Below, piece by piece: positions 35,339 through 44,441 of a stretch of DNA of 64,000 bases; the first letter of the stretch is position 1, and the number at the start of each line of letters is the position of its first letter. This DNA comes from Bacillota bacterium (GTDB taxonomy: Bacteria > Bacillota > Clostridia > Peptostreptococcales > Anaerovoracaceae): NCBI GenBank assembly GCA_017437745.1, contig JAFRYI010000003.1, positions 62,001 to 126,000 of the forward strand. Reading direction: 5' to 3'. The notes below the pieces were generated by a model. That model worked only from the letters and a program-made list of their open reading frames with translations, was not told the DNA's origin and did no database searches. The position numbers and the translations under genes were made by a program.

Positions 35339-36593
35339 TCTGTTCGCTCTGTCCGCTCGTGTAGAGCTTCGGGTAGGCCTTGCGGTCCAGGCGTATCAGG
35401 ATCACGGTAAGCGCCATCGCGGCGAGCACCATGCCTATCACAAGGATCCACGCCGCGGTGGAACCGTAGTTGTCGTACAGCGCTCCCACAGACAGCTGGC
35501 TGGCGCTCTGGAGCACGAAATTGAGCAGAGAGTTGAAGCCGTTGATTCGTCCGCGGTGGCTCGCCGGCATGCGGGTGGAGGTATAAGGACCTTCGGAAAT
35601 GGTCGTGAATATCTCGCCCCAGGTGAACAGCAGCATCGCAATGTAATAGAACGCGATGCGCCCCAGGAACGTAAGGAACGTAACGTATCCGATAAGCACC
35701 AGACCCTGTCCTATCAGGATCTTTCTGGTGTTGATGATCTTTTTGAATATCCTGGTTATGATGGGCGTAAAGATGACGACGACTATGCAGTTGAGGCTGG
35801 ATACGGTGCCGTACAGCGCCGCTCCGGTGTCCCCGTGCACGCGTCCCATGTCCAGAGGCATCAGGTATCCGTACTGGTGGTAGGCCGCGTAGTACAGCGC
35901 TATGGTCACGCAGAACAGCACCACTACCTTGTTCTCCTTCAGCACCGTTATTATGCTGACGTCGCTCCTGGACTGCTGGTAGACGGATCCTTCCGAGTTA
36001 TCCTTTTCCGGGGTGATGTCCTTTATCTTAAACGCTATCAGAAGGGTGGACATGCCAATGGCAACGCCGCTTATGATGAACGACAGCCACAGGTAGTTCT
36101 TGAACAGCAATCCTGCTATGGTCGGCGAGAGCACGAGACCCAGGTTGCCGCCCAGGTACATCAGGGAATAAGCTTTTTCGCGGTCCGCCGTGGTGGAAAG
36201 ATCGGCTAGCAGGGCGTTGTAGGAAGGTCCTTCCAGATTCTGGCCTATGCCTGCTATGAAGAACAGTCCTATCGTATAGACCGACAGCGGAATGAGGCCG
36301 CAGACGACGAAGCAGACGACTGAAACTATGTCGAAAGTGACGATTATCTTCTTCTTGTTGTATTTGTCGGCGAGCTTGCCGCCGTACAGGTTTGCCGGGA
36401 CCATTACGATGCCCGCCAGCACCATTACAAAAGCAATGGTACTCGCGTCCATTCCCAGCTTCTGACTCATTATCAGGGTCAGCATGGGCCATATCATGGC
36501 CCCCAGATTCGTAACTATGCGCCCGAAAAAGAGCACATATATCTCTTTGCGCAGTCCCTTGTACTGCGAAAGAAGGTCCATCTTATCCGACAT
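35328..36593 (-). CDS. Major facilitator superfamily transporter
   Basis: A 421-residue membrane protein with about twelve hydrophobic segments in two halves joined by a charged central loop (DITPEKDNSEGSVYQQSRSD). The loop between helices 2 and 3 carries the MFS motif A variant GGKLADKYNKKKI. It most resembles drug/metabolite exporters, but the substrate cannot be told. It overlaps the downstream peptidase-like gene and the upstream membrane-protein gene by 11 nt each, which makes a compact three-gene minus-strand operon. Confidence 0.9.
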   Translation of the reverse strand: MSDKMDLLSQYKGLRKEIYVLFFGRIVTNLGAMIWPMLTLIMSQKLGMDASTIAFVMVLAGIVMVPANLYGGKLADKYNKKKIIVTFDIVSVVCFVVCGLIPLSVYTIGLFFIAGIGQNLEGPSYNALLADLSTTADREKAYSLMYLGGNLGLVLSPTIAGLLFKNYLWLSFIISGVAIGMSTLLIAFKIKDITPEKDNSEGSVYQQSRSDVSIITVLKENKVVVLFCVTIALYYAAYHQYGYLMPLDMGRVHGDTGAALYGTVSSLNCIVVVIFTPIITRIFKKIINTRKILIGQGLVLIGYVTFLTFLGRIAFYYIAMLLFTWGEIFTTISEGPYTSTRMPASHRGRINGFNSLLNFVLQSASQLSVGALYDNYGSTAAWILVIGMVLAAMALTVILIRLDRKAYPKLYTSGQSEQNEQ

Positions 36594-37131
36594 TTCTCCA
36601 CTTAAGATCCTCGTAAGCCTTGGACGTAGCGTTAAGGCGTACGAGCAGCATGATGGTCGCTACCAGGACTACGATCATCGCGATCAGCGACACCGGCGGT
36701 ATCAGCATCAGTACGAAGGCCGCGATCTCCGCCACTACCATGACTTTGAAGACAGACCTGAGCCCGGCGACGCCGAGATCCGCGCCGTAACTGTCCTCCA
36801 TGTCCGCTATGCCTTCTATAACGCAGTAAAGCATGTACAGACCGACGACGAAGCTTATCAGCGACAGGATCAGCATTATTACCGTTCCGGCCGTGCTGGT
36901 GGTCCCGATCCCGAAGATGTCCAGCACCCAGCAGATACCGGTGTAGACCGCCATCGCGGACGCGAAAGGCTTCAGCCTGGGGAATTCCGTACTTTCGCTT
37001 TCAAGTTCGCGCAGCGCGGCAATGAGGATGATGTATCCCACGAAAGTCGGCGTTATTCCCAGCTTGCAGGCTCCGATGTTGATGTATATGTTTATGAAAA
37101 TGAATAGATACGCGAAAAACAGTTTTCTCAT
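36583..37131 (-). CDS. Small polytopic membrane protein, function unknown
   Basis: A 182-residue protein with about five or six hydrophobic stretches (LFFAYLFIFINIYINIGA, GTVIMLILSLISFVVGLYML, VSLIAMIVVLVATIMLLV). I recognise no family motif. AAAGGAGA precedes the ATG. It is the first gene of the minus-strand trio with the MFS transporter and the cysteine-peptidase-like gene, and diverges from the second MoxR operon across a 170-bp gap that is AT-rich near 37240. Confidence 0.75.
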   Translation of the reverse strand: MRKLFFAYLFIFINIYINIGACKLGITPTFVGYIILIAALRELESESTEFPRLKPFASAMAVYTGICWVLDIFGIGTTSTAGTVIMLILSLISFVVGLYMLYCVIEGIADMEDSYGADLGVAGLRSVFKVMVVAEIAAFVLMLIPPVSLIAMIVVLVATIMLLVRLNATSKAYEDLKWRNVG

Positions 37132-37301
37132 TTCCGTCTCCTTTTTTCTGCATATTCCTGATTTGAGGAATTATAACACATAAGCGCGGCCTGTGCCAAC
37201 ATATCGATGTTTGGCTTTTAATGACCGGCCTGAACATATATAATATTATATTGAGATAATATGTATCTGTAACGCGCGGAGAGGACGACCGGAGGATCAC
37301 A

Positions 37302-38270
37302 ATGACCATCAAGGAATGCACCGGACTCATTAAAGAAGAGACTTCTAAGATATTCGTCGGCAAGGACGATCAGATATCGCTGATACTAATGGCGGTCTTC
37401 GTCGGCGGCCACGTTCTGCTGGACGACCTGCCCGGCAGCGGTAAGACCACTCTGGTAAAGACGCTGGCCAGGGCTCTGGGCTGCGGGTTCCGCCGCATAC
37501 AGTTCACCCCGGACCTTATGCCTTCGGACATTACGGGCATGACGGTCTACGACCAGAAGAGCGCGGAGTTCCGCCACGTAAAAGGCCCGATCTTCACGAA
37601 CATACTGCTCGCGGACGAGATAAACCGCGCCATCCCCAGGACGCAGTCGGCGCTTCTGGAGGCCATGGAGGAAGAGCAGGTGACAATAGACAACGATACA
37701 TACGCGCTGCCTAAGCCTTTCTTCGTGCTCGCCACGCAGAACCCCGTGGAGCGCGAGAGCACCTTCATGCTGCCGTGGGCGCAGATGGACAGGTTCTTCG
37801 TAAGGCTGTCGCTGGGATTCCCCGACAAGGACGAGGAGAAACGCATACTTTCATCGCTGGGCGACGAGGTGGATCTGTCCGTGGTCAACGCGGTCACAGG
37901 TCCGGAGCAGCTCATGCAGATGCGCGAAGAGATACGCGGCGTCTACGTAAGCGAGTTCGTAAAGCAGTACATAGTGGATCTGGTCCAGGCTACCAGGGCC
38001 GACAAGGATCTTGAGAGCGGGGCTTCGCCCAGGGCTTCCATCTGCCTGTATCAGGGCGGAAAGTCGCTTGCCGCGATGAACGGCAGGGACTACGTTACCC
38101 CGGAGGACATTTCGCAGATATTCCTGCCGGTGCTGTCGCACAGGGTAAGGCTTTCCAGGGCCGCGCAGTACGCTAAGCGCGGCGCGGAAGACGTTCTTTC
38201 GGACATTCTTAAGAATACTCCGGTTCCGCCCGAAGGCTCGGAGCGTTTCGATGCAGCAGGTAAAAAGTAA
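37302..38270 (+). CDS. MoxR-family AAA+ ATPase (copy 2)
   Basis: A 322-residue AAA+ protein closely similar in layout to copy 1. Walker A is DLPGSGKTTLVKTLA (about residues 43-57), Walker B is LADEINRAIPRTQSALLEAM, and the following FVLATQNPVERESTFMLPWAQ is the MoxR sensor segment. GGAGG precedes the ATG. The DUF58 gene begins 20 nt before its stop. The two MoxR copies differ throughout, so they are old paralogues rather than a recent duplication. Confidence 0.93.
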   Translation: MTIKECTGLIKEETSKIFVGKDDQISLILMAVFVGGHVLLDDLPGSGKTTLVKTLARALGCGFRRIQFTPDLMPSDITGMTVYDQKSAEFRHVKGPIFTNILLADEINRAIPRTQSALLEAMEEEQVTIDNDTYALPKPFFVLATQNPVERESTFMLPWAQMDRFFVRLSLGFPDKDEEKRILSSLGDEVDLSVVNAVTGPEQLMQMREEIRGVYVSEFVKQYIVDLVQATRADKDLESGASPRASICLYQGGKSLAAMNGRDYVTPEDISQIFLPVLSHRVRLSRAAQYAKRGAEDVLSDILKNTPVPPEGSERFDAAGKK

Positions 38271-39462
38271 TTTCGTAAATCCGGCGGGGCTGGCTGTCCT
38301 TGCGGCGCTGGCTCTGCTTTCGGCATATTTCGGCATAGATCTCCTGTTCGCGGTGCTTGCGGGGGCTTTTCTGCTGTGCCTCATCTCGTGGCTGTGGACA
38401 AGGTCTTCGCTCAAAAAGCTGGACGTTAGGACCGGCACCCGCGTGGTCTGCGGCTTCCCGGGGGACACCCTGGACGTGGACGTTACCCTGAGCAACGACA
38501 AGTTCATACCGGTCGTATGGCTGCGCGCGGAGCTTCCCGCCGGGGAGGCTGCGTGCGTTTCCATGGCGGAGGAGGACGCTGCGGTCTTTTCGTGGGTGAT
38601 GCCTCACCAGAGTCTGGAATGGACGGAGACACTCAGCGCGGTAAAGCGCGGGGTAAAGGCTTTCGGCTGCGTGGAAGCTTCTTCCGGAGACGGTTTCGGT
38701 CTTTCGGAGAATTCCGTAAGCATTCCGCTGGACACGGAACTGAGGGCCGTGGTATTTCCGTCTCTGATCGAAGTCGACGTATCCGGAATACTGAGCAGGC
38801 TGTCCGAGATGGAACTTTCGAAGAAAGGCATGTACACGGACGCCTCGCTGATACAGAATGTCCGTGACTACAGCGGATCCGAGAGCTTCCGGGACGTAAA
38901 CTGGAGACTGCTGGCGAAGGGCGGCGACCTTATGGTCAACATCCGCGAAAAGATGGACGTTCGCAGGACCTGTCTGTTCGTGGATCTTCAGAGCTGTTCC
39001 AGAGCGGAGACCGTAGAGACTCCTTCCGGACCTGAGACCGTGCACAGACTTATGGAGGAAGAACTCGAGCGCATGCTTTCGCTGGCTGCGTCCCTTATCT
39101 CGCAGCTAAGCGTGCGGGGCGTGATATGCTCTCTGGCGATACCCGGCTATGACGTCCATGACGAAGCGACCGGTACCGTACGCCGCGAGGCAAGGACAGT
39201 AAGACCAGCGGAGGGAGAAGACCAGGCGGAGACGCTGCTTACGGCGCTGGCGGAGATAGATTATCAGGGAGGCTCCACGGAGCTTCCGCTGGAACAGATA
39301 TCCGGTGAATACCACGCTCTCGGGCAGATGTTCTGCCTTGCGCGCAAGAAGAGCCGCAGGCTGGACGCGCTGGACGCGGCCCAGCCTCTTCCTGTATGGT
39401 ACGTTCTGCCGGAGGACGACGGTTCAGGACGCATAATAGAAGAAACGGAGCTGCTGCGATGA
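38251..39462 (+). CDS. DUF58-domain membrane-anchored protein (copy 2)
   Basis: A 403-residue protein with two adjacent N-terminal hydrophobic segments (PAGLAVLAALALLSAYFGI and LFAVLAGAFLLCLISWLW). The DUF58 core has VRDYSGSESFRDVNWRLLAK in place of the canonical Y-x-x-G-x-x-x-R-x-I-x-W. It overlaps MoxR copy 2 by 20 nt and the next gene by ATGA. The order and overlaps match the first module. The partner protein and process are unknown. Confidence 0.88.
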   Translation: MQQVKSNFVNPAGLAVLAALALLSAYFGIDLLFAVLAGAFLLCLISWLWTRSSLKKLDVRTGTRVVCGFPGDTLDVDVTLSNDKFIPVVWLRAELPAGEAACVSMAEEDAAVFSWVMPHQSLEWTETLSAVKRGVKAFGCVEASSGDGFGLSENSVSIPLDTELRAVVFPSLIEVDVSGILSRLSEMELSKKGMYTDASLIQNVRDYSGSESFRDVNWRLLAKGGDLMVNIREKMDVRRTCLFVDLQSCSRAETVETPSGPETVHRLMEEELERMLSLAASLISQLSVRGVICSLAIPGYDVHDEATGTVRREARTVRPAEGEDQAETLLTALAEIDYQGGSTELPLEQISGEYHALGQMFCLARKKSRRLDALDAAQPLPVWYVLPEDDGSGRIIEETELLR

Positions 39463-40745
39463 AGAGAACTACAGCTGCCGTATGCGGCCTTTCCAGAATA
39501 CTTTTCGCGGCGGGAGTCTTCTGCTGGTTCTTCTATTTCCTTGTGATAATAACGGAGCCCGGGGACGTTTCGCTGCCCGCGGTCTTTCCCGCAGTTTGCT
39601 TCGCCGTATCCTACGCAGCGGGGCTGATCGCGTCGGCCCGCGGCATGAAGCTTCCGGCCTACGTTGGAATACAGATAGTCATATGCGCGGCCGGGATCGC
39701 TGTCATGCAGCTTTTGCTAAAGACCGGACAAGAGGCGTTCAATCTTAGGCTGACGTCGTCCATAGCGCTTGCTGCCGCGACGGTCGTGTGCGCGAAGGCG
39801 GCCGCCTCGGAGATAAAACCGGATGAGATAGCGCACAGGTTCGACGTAGGGCTGGTGCTCTGCGCGGCCCTGATACTCGCTGACCATTACCTTAAGGGCG
39901 CGTACGGAAAGCAGGCTCTTACTGTGCTCGGCATAGCCATGTTCTGCCTGCTGCTTGCGCTTACAATGATAAGGACCGACAAGAACGCGGCGATAGGAAG
40001 CACCGCCGGAAGAGCCATACCGTTCGTTCTGCTGATAGTGATCGCTCTCATTGCCGCTGCCGTTACCATTGCGGCATCCGGAGCCGCGGGCGGAGCAGTA
40101 GGAGCCGTTCTTTCCGCGATACGGTGGGTATGGGGACTGATAGCGGCAGCAGCGACGTTCCTGTGGTCCAGGTGGGTGGCTCTGTGCAACTGGCTGGCGA
40201 CTCTGATCAAGCCCGGCGAAGACGTGCCGATAAACATAATAGTTCCGGACGAGAGACCGGACATACCCGACGCGACGGAACCTTCGCACGTATCGGCGGT
40301 CGTGCTCTACGTGCTTACCGCTCTGCTTGCCGCGGCTGTCATAACGGCTGTAATATACGCCATACGCAAGACGAAGCTTAAGAGAGTAAACATAGGAAGA
40401 CTGAACAACAGGCAGGCGGTGCGGAAGGGCGGCTTCGCCGAAGGGCTGGGAAAAGCGTTCGAAGCGGCTGCGGCCCGGATAAGATACCGCGTGGACTGCG
40501 TACGTTTCCGCAACACGCCCGCGGGGCTTCTGGCCTGGTGCGAAAGACATGTTCCCAGAGCAGACCGAAAGCTTCCTTCCGAGAGCGGACCGCAGTTCCT
40601 GGAAAGACTGTCGGCAGAACAGGACGCCGCCGGCTCCGCGGCGCTTATGACGTTGTCCGGCCTTCTGGAAAAGACTTTCTACAGCAGGGACACCGCGGAC
40701 GCGGATCCTGCGCTCTGCGCGGCGATAAGGAAATGCAGGTTCTGA
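39459..40745 (+). CDS. Polytopic membrane protein, third gene of the second MoxR module
   Basis: About 428 residues, starting at the ATG that overlaps the DUF58 stop. Roughly seven hydrophobic segments fill the first 230 residues. An acidic loop (IIVPDERPDIPDATEPS), another helix (VVLYVLTALLAAAVITAVIYAI) and a cytoplasmic tail of about 110 residues follow. Its architecture mirrors the membrane protein of the first module (31742-33070), including the proline/acidic outside loop before the last helix, though residue identity is low by eye. The tail could be DUF4129-like. No enzyme motif is seen. Confidence 0.72.
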   Translation: MKRTTAAVCGLSRILFAAGVFCWFFYFLVIITEPGDVSLPAVFPAVCFAVSYAAGLIASARGMKLPAYVGIQIVICAAGIAVMQLLLKTGQEAFNLRLTSSIALAAATVVCAKAAASEIKPDEIAHRFDVGLVLCAALILADHYLKGAYGKQALTVLGIAMFCLLLALTMIRTDKNAAIGSTAGRAIPFVLLIVIALIAAAVTIAASGAAGGAVGAVLSAIRWVWGLIAAAATFLWSRWVALCNWLATLIKPGEDVPINIIVPDERPDIPDATEPSHVSAVVLYVLTALLAAAVITAVIYAIRKTKLKRVNIGRLNNRQAVRKGGFAEGLGKAFEAAAARIRYRVDCVRFRNTPAGLLAWCERHVPRADRKLPSESGPQFLERLSAEQDAAGSAALMTLSGLLEKTFYSRDTADADPALCAAIRKCRF

Positions 40746-40813
40746 ACCGCGCGGAGATATACATCTGAAACAGTACCGGCGCCGCCGGATATGAGAATAC
40801 AGAGGACGATAAT

Positions 40814-41824
40814 ATGCCGAAGATACTGATAATAAACACGGGCGGGACCATAAGCATGACATCTTCCGCGCGCGGTTACGTTCCGGACGGGGAAGCTTTC
40901 CGCGCCCAGCTTTCGGGCATGGAGCTTCTTAAGGCGCGGACCATGCCGCAGTGGGAGCTTATGGAGACCGAACCGCTTCTGGATTCTTCCAACATGACGG
41001 TATCCGACTGGAACCGCATCGGCGGTTTGGTGGCGGACAACTACGACGCTTACGACGGCTTCGTGATACTGCACGGAACGGACACCATGGCTTATACCGC
41101 GTCCTCGCTGTCCTTCATGCTCCAGGGACTTGACAAGCCGGTAATACTCACCGGTTCGCAGATACCGCTGGCGGAGATACGCAGCGACGGACGGGGCAAC
41201 CTGATCGATTCTCTGCTGATAGCAGCGGAGGGCAAGGTAAAGGAGGTCTGCATCTTTTTCGGAGGCAAACTGCTGCGCGGCAACCGCGCCACTAAGTATT
41301 CCGCGGACGAACTGATCGCTTTCGTGTCGCCGAACTACCCGCCTCTGGCGGAGACCGGTATAACCGTGGAATACAACGAGTCCGCGCTTCTTAAGAGGCA
41401 GCCCGGACCGTTCAGCCTGCAGGTGCTGGACGAGATACCGATAGGCGTTATCAAAGTTTTCCCCGGCATACAGTTCAGCCTGTTCGACCAGATAATGACG
41501 GAAAAGCTGCGGGGAATAGTAATAGAGACCTTCGGCGCGGGCAACATCCCCAACGGCGGCAGCGAACTGCTCCCCATAGTCAGAAGGGCAATGGAACACG
41601 GCACTGTCATGACGGTATGCTCGCAGTGCACTCAGGGAACGGTAAGCCTGGGCACGTACGAGGCGAGCAGCGCCCTGGCGGAAGCCGGAGCGGTAAGCGG
41701 ACGCGACCTTACGACGGAAGCCGCGGTCGCCAAGCTGTACTATCTTTTCAGCAAAGGCTGCAGCGCGGAGGAAGTAAAGCGTCTGATGGAGACGCCGATA
41801 TGCGGCGAGGAGAAAGAACGGTAG
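40814..41824 (+). CDS. ansA: L-asparaginase, type I (cytoplasmic)
   Basis: A 336-residue enzyme converting asparagine to aspartate and ammonia. The first catalytic Thr lies in INTGGTISMTSS (residues 6-17), the second in HGTDTMAYTAS (about 79-89). No signal peptide is present, which indicates the cytoplasmic type I. The C-terminal allosteric-type domain contains NIPNGGSELLPIV and CSQCTQGTVSLGTY. It follows the MoxR module by about 70 nt and precedes a MazG-like gene. Confidence 0.93.
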   Translation: MPKILIINTGGTISMTSSARGYVPDGEAFRAQLSGMELLKARTMPQWELMETEPLLDSSNMTVSDWNRIGGLVADNYDAYDGFVILHGTDTMAYTASSLSFMLQGLDKPVILTGSQIPLAEIRSDGRGNLIDSLLIAAEGKVKEVCIFFGGKLLRGNRATKYSADELIAFVSPNYPPLAETGITVEYNESALLKRQPGPFSLQVLDEIPIGVIKVFPGIQFSLFDQIMTEKLRGIVIETFGAGNIPNGGSELLPIVRRAMEHGTVMTVCSQCTQGTVSLGTYEASSALAEAGAVSGRDLTTEAAVAKLYYLFSKGCSAEEVKRLMETPICGEEKER

Positions 41825-41847
41825 CAGACCGTTCGCGGAGGCTTATC

Positions 41848-42180
41848 ATGAAAGACACGACCATAGAAAGAGTGCGCAGATTCACGGACGACAGGGACTG
41901 GCACAAGTTCCACACTCCGGCGAACCTCGCGAAATCAATAGCCATAGAGGCGGGCGAGCTTCTGGAATGCTTCCAGTGGAGCGATACGGAGTTCGACGAA
42001 GAACACGTTAAAGAGGAACTTGCGGACGTTATCGTCTACTGCAGGAACCTTCTGGACGAACTTGGGCTGGACGAAGACGAGATCGTCAACAGCAAGATGG
42101 ATAAGAACGAAGCCAAGTACCCGGTGGAGCTTTCGATAGGCAGCGCCGCCAAATACACGGAGTACAGGAAGGGCAGATAG
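41848..42180 (+). CDS. MazG-like nucleotide pyrophosphohydrolase
   Basis: A 110-residue all-alpha NTP pyrophosphatase. The metal-binding E-x-x-E and E-x-x-D pairs are in AIEAGELLECFQW and KEELADVIVYCRN. Such small MazG-fold enzymes hydrolyse non-canonical or excess (d)NTPs, and the DRDWHKFHTPANLAKS start is typical of the subfamily. GGAGG precedes the ATG. It is 23 nt from ansA and ends before a strong terminator. Confidence 0.9.
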   Translation: MKDTTIERVRRFTDDRDWHKFHTPANLAKSIAIEAGELLECFQWSDTEFDEEHVKEELADVIVYCRNLLDELGLDEDEIVNSKMDKNEAKYPVELSIGSAAKYTEYRKGR

Positions 42181-42218
42181 CGGCGAAGGGATGCGCTCCT
42201 TCGCGAAAAAGGATAAAG

Positions 42219-42249
42219 AAAGGACCGCTCTTTACAAGCGGTCCTTTTT
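42219..42249. terminator. Intrinsic terminator between convergent genes
   Basis: A perfect 11-bp stem AAAGGACCGCT / AGCGGTCCTTT with a 7-nt loop is followed by further Ts. A second hairpin (GCGAAGG / CCTTCGC, 42183-42204) lies just before it. The stem also has T-rich sequence on the minus side. Confidence 0.9.
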
Positions 42250-42295
42250 GAGTGTTTCGTTATATAGCCTGTGTGTCCGGAGTCCTTCAGCCGTC

Positions 42296-43048
42296 TTATT
42301 CGGTTATTGCCCAGACCCTTACCGGAAGACCTACCGCGCCTTCTATCCTGGGCCATGCCACGAATATGACTGCTCCTGCCGGAGCGACCTTGTCCAGGTT
42401 CTTAAGCACTTCGACCTGCAGTTTGCCCATCTGCAGCACGTATCTTTCGCAGGCAAGATCCTCCGCCTTCGCAGCTTCCTTGGAAGCGTCGGTGTCCAGA
42501 GCCTCGTGGCCGTTCGCCGCGGCGTTCCTTACCTCGTAGATGTACTTAAGAGCGTCGAGCGACCAGCCCGGGAAATTCTCGCTGCCGTCTTCGGCTATGC
42601 CTGAGAGCTTGTTCATGTCCGGCCAGTTCTTGTACCAGTCGGTGCGGAGAGCCACGAAAGCGCCGTCGGGAATGGGACCGTACTTAGCTTCGTAGTCCTT
42701 TATGTCCTGTACGCTTACGGCGTAGGTCGGATCCTCGGCCACCTTGCCGGTTATGTCCACGACGCAGAGCGGGAACACAGCGTCCTTAACTCCGAACTTC
42801 TCGGACAGGGGAGCGCCCTTGATGAAATGCCCGGGGAAATCGATGTGCGTACCGAACTGTCCGGGGAACTTGAAAGTCTGGATGCGGCACTCCAGCATGG
42901 GATTGCCCCAGTCGAAGACCGTCTTGCCCAGTTCCACGCTTCCTTCCGGAATGCCTGCCCAGTAGGGGCTGTCGTTGTTGAGGGAGTGGGAGAGTTCCAC
43001 CCATTTAAGCTTTTTGGCGCCTTCCAGCGCTTCCCAGAGTTTATACAT
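42296..43048 (-). CDS. Cyclase-family hydrolase (kynurenine-formamidase-like)
   Basis: A 250-residue metal-dependent hydrolase of the cyclase/arylformamidase family. The metal site GQFGTHIDFPGHF matches the H-x-G-T-H-x-D-x-P-x-H pattern with Gln for the first His. ELSHSLNNDSPYW at the start and PDGAFVALRTDW are also family segments. Homologues hydrolyse formamides, isatin or related amides; the substrate here is unknown. The start at 43048 has AAGGAGG 7-8 nt upstream. It diverges from the AI-2E family gene. Confidence 0.85.
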   Translation of the reverse strand: MYKLWEALEGAKKLKWVELSHSLNNDSPYWAGIPEGSVELGKTVFDWGNPMLECRIQTFKFPGQFGTHIDFPGHFIKGAPLSEKFGVKDAVFPLCVVDITGKVAEDPTYAVSVQDIKDYEAKYGPIPDGAFVALRTDWYKNWPDMNKLSGIAEDGSENFPGWSLDALKYIYEVRNAAANGHEALDTDASKEAAKAEDLACERYVLQMGKLQVEVLKNLDKVAPAGAVIFVAWPRIEGAVGLPVRVWAITE

Positions 43049-43127
43049 TCCTGTGACCTCCTTATGCTGCCGCGACGGCGATGTCCTTAATTTGTTACAA
43101 AAATAATTATAACAGAAAAACAAGGCT

Positions 43128-43155
43128 TTTACACGCGGAGCTTTTACTGTATAAT
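43128..43155 (+). promoter_or_regulatory. Promoter of the AI-2E family gene
   Basis: TTTACA and a consensus TATAAT lie 16 bp apart, about 40 nt before the start codon. Confidence 0.7.
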
Positions 43156-43193
43156 CAAGTGTAATACATTTTAAGTCATCGAGGGGATAAGAG

Positions 43194-44375
43194 ATGAAGA
43201 AGAAATGGCAGGAGATGAAGCAGAAATGGGGTTCGCTGGTCCTGGGGGCCTGCGTCGTAGCCCTGTTTTTTGTTGCGGTCTCGCACATAGGGGTCGTGTG
43301 GGGCGTGTTCAAGTACATATTCCGCATTCTGCTTCCGATAATCATCGGTTTCGGAATAGCGTACATTCTTAATCCTTTCGCGAAATTCTACGACAGGACA
43401 TTATTCAAGAAGATCAAGAAAAGAAACGTATCATGGGGACTCTCGGTGGTGCTCTCGCTCATCGTGCTGGCGCTGCTGCTGTTCCTGATACTCTATTCTC
43501 TGATACCGCAGATGATAACGAGCATCGGAGGCTTCCTGGAGAACATCGATACCTACCTGAAGTCCCTGCAGGAGATAGTCGATAAGTGGGAGTTCGCGCC
43601 GCCGGACCTTGTCGCGAAGATCAAGGAGTGGATAAGCAGCGAGGGCGGTCTTCTGAGCAAGGCCCTGGAGCTGCTAATGAACAACATAGGCACCATAATC
43701 TCCAAGTCTTCCAGCGTCACCGCCGGAACCATGAACTGGGGCATAGGCTTCATAATGGCCATCTATTTCCTGGCTGACAAGAACAGGGTACTCAACGTCT
43801 TCAAACGATTCCTGCGTCTCGTTACCAGAGAAGAGTACTACAACAACGTAACTTCGGTAGGCGTAAGGTTCAACGACATCTTCGCCAAGTTCATTACCGT
43901 GGAGCTGATAGACGCTCTTATCGTAGGCGTCATCAACTACATCTTCATGCTTGCGGTGAAGATGCCTTACGCTCTGGTGATATCCGTTGTCGTGGGCGTA
44001 GCGAATCTGGTGCCAACCTTCGGTCCCATCGTGGGCGCTGCCATAGGCTGCCTGATCCTTCTGCTGGCCAATCCAATCAACGCTCTGTGGTTCCTGATCT
44101 TTACGATACTGCTGCAGATCGTCGACGGTTACTGGATAAAGCCGCGCATGTTCGGCGAGGTGTTGAACGTTCCCGGAATACTGATACTGATATCCATCAT
44201 CATATTCGGAAGGCTGCTGGGCATAGTCGGAATATTCCTGGCGATACCGCTCGCGGCGATAATCGTATACATTCTGGAAGAGTACGCGGTGCCGCGCATA
44301 GAGGCGCGCAAGAAAAAGAAGGACAGCGCCAAGGCATCCGCCGGGCTTCAGGAAAAGAAAGAAGACGAGGCATAG
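43194..44375 (+). CDS. AI-2E family transporter (PF01594 type)
   Basis: A 393-residue membrane protein with the family's usual pattern: two helices at the N-terminus (GSLVLGACVVALFFVAV, LPIIIGFGIAYILNPF), a third, a long extracellular amphipathic stretch, and a C-terminal helix bundle with the motifs PYALVISVVVGVANLVPTFG and LQIVDGYWIKPRMFGE. Despite the family name, members also work as Na+/H+ antiporters, so quorum-signal export is not implied. The tail is lysine- and glutamate-rich. The gene has its own promoter and ends in a terminator facing dapB. Confidence 0.9.
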   Translation: MKKKWQEMKQKWGSLVLGACVVALFFVAVSHIGVVWGVFKYIFRILLPIIIGFGIAYILNPFAKFYDRTLFKKIKKRNVSWGLSVVLSLIVLALLLFLILYSLIPQMITSIGGFLENIDTYLKSLQEIVDKWEFAPPDLVAKIKEWISSEGGLLSKALELLMNNIGTIISKSSSVTAGTMNWGIGFIMAIYFLADKNRVLNVFKRFLRLVTREEYYNNVTSVGVRFNDIFAKFITVELIDALIVGVINYIFMLAVKMPYALVISVVVGVANLVPTFGPIVGAAIGCLILLLANPINALWFLIFTILLQIVDGYWIKPRMFGEVLNVPGILILISIIIFGRLLGIVGIFLAIPLAAIIVYILEEYAVPRIEARKKKKDSAKASAGLQEKKEDEA

Positions 44376-44401
44376 ATCCCCGTCCCGAGATAATAATAAG
44401 A

Positions 44402-44435
44402 CCGGGTCTCCGTAAGGAGGCCCGGCTTTTGTTTT
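44402..44435. terminator. Intrinsic terminator between the AI-2E family gene and dapB
   Basis: A 10-bp stem CCGGGTCTCC / GGAGGCCCGG with one G-T pair and a GTAA tetraloop is followed by CTTTTGTTTT on the plus strand. The minus side has weaker T-rich sequence and may serve dapB. Confidence 0.85.
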
Positions 44436-44441
44436 ACAGTG

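Noticed and set aside
43194..44375. Quorum-sensing AI-2 exporter
   Set aside because: The family name is historical; no lux genes are nearby and members include Na+/H+ antiporters, so I did not call AI-2 transport.
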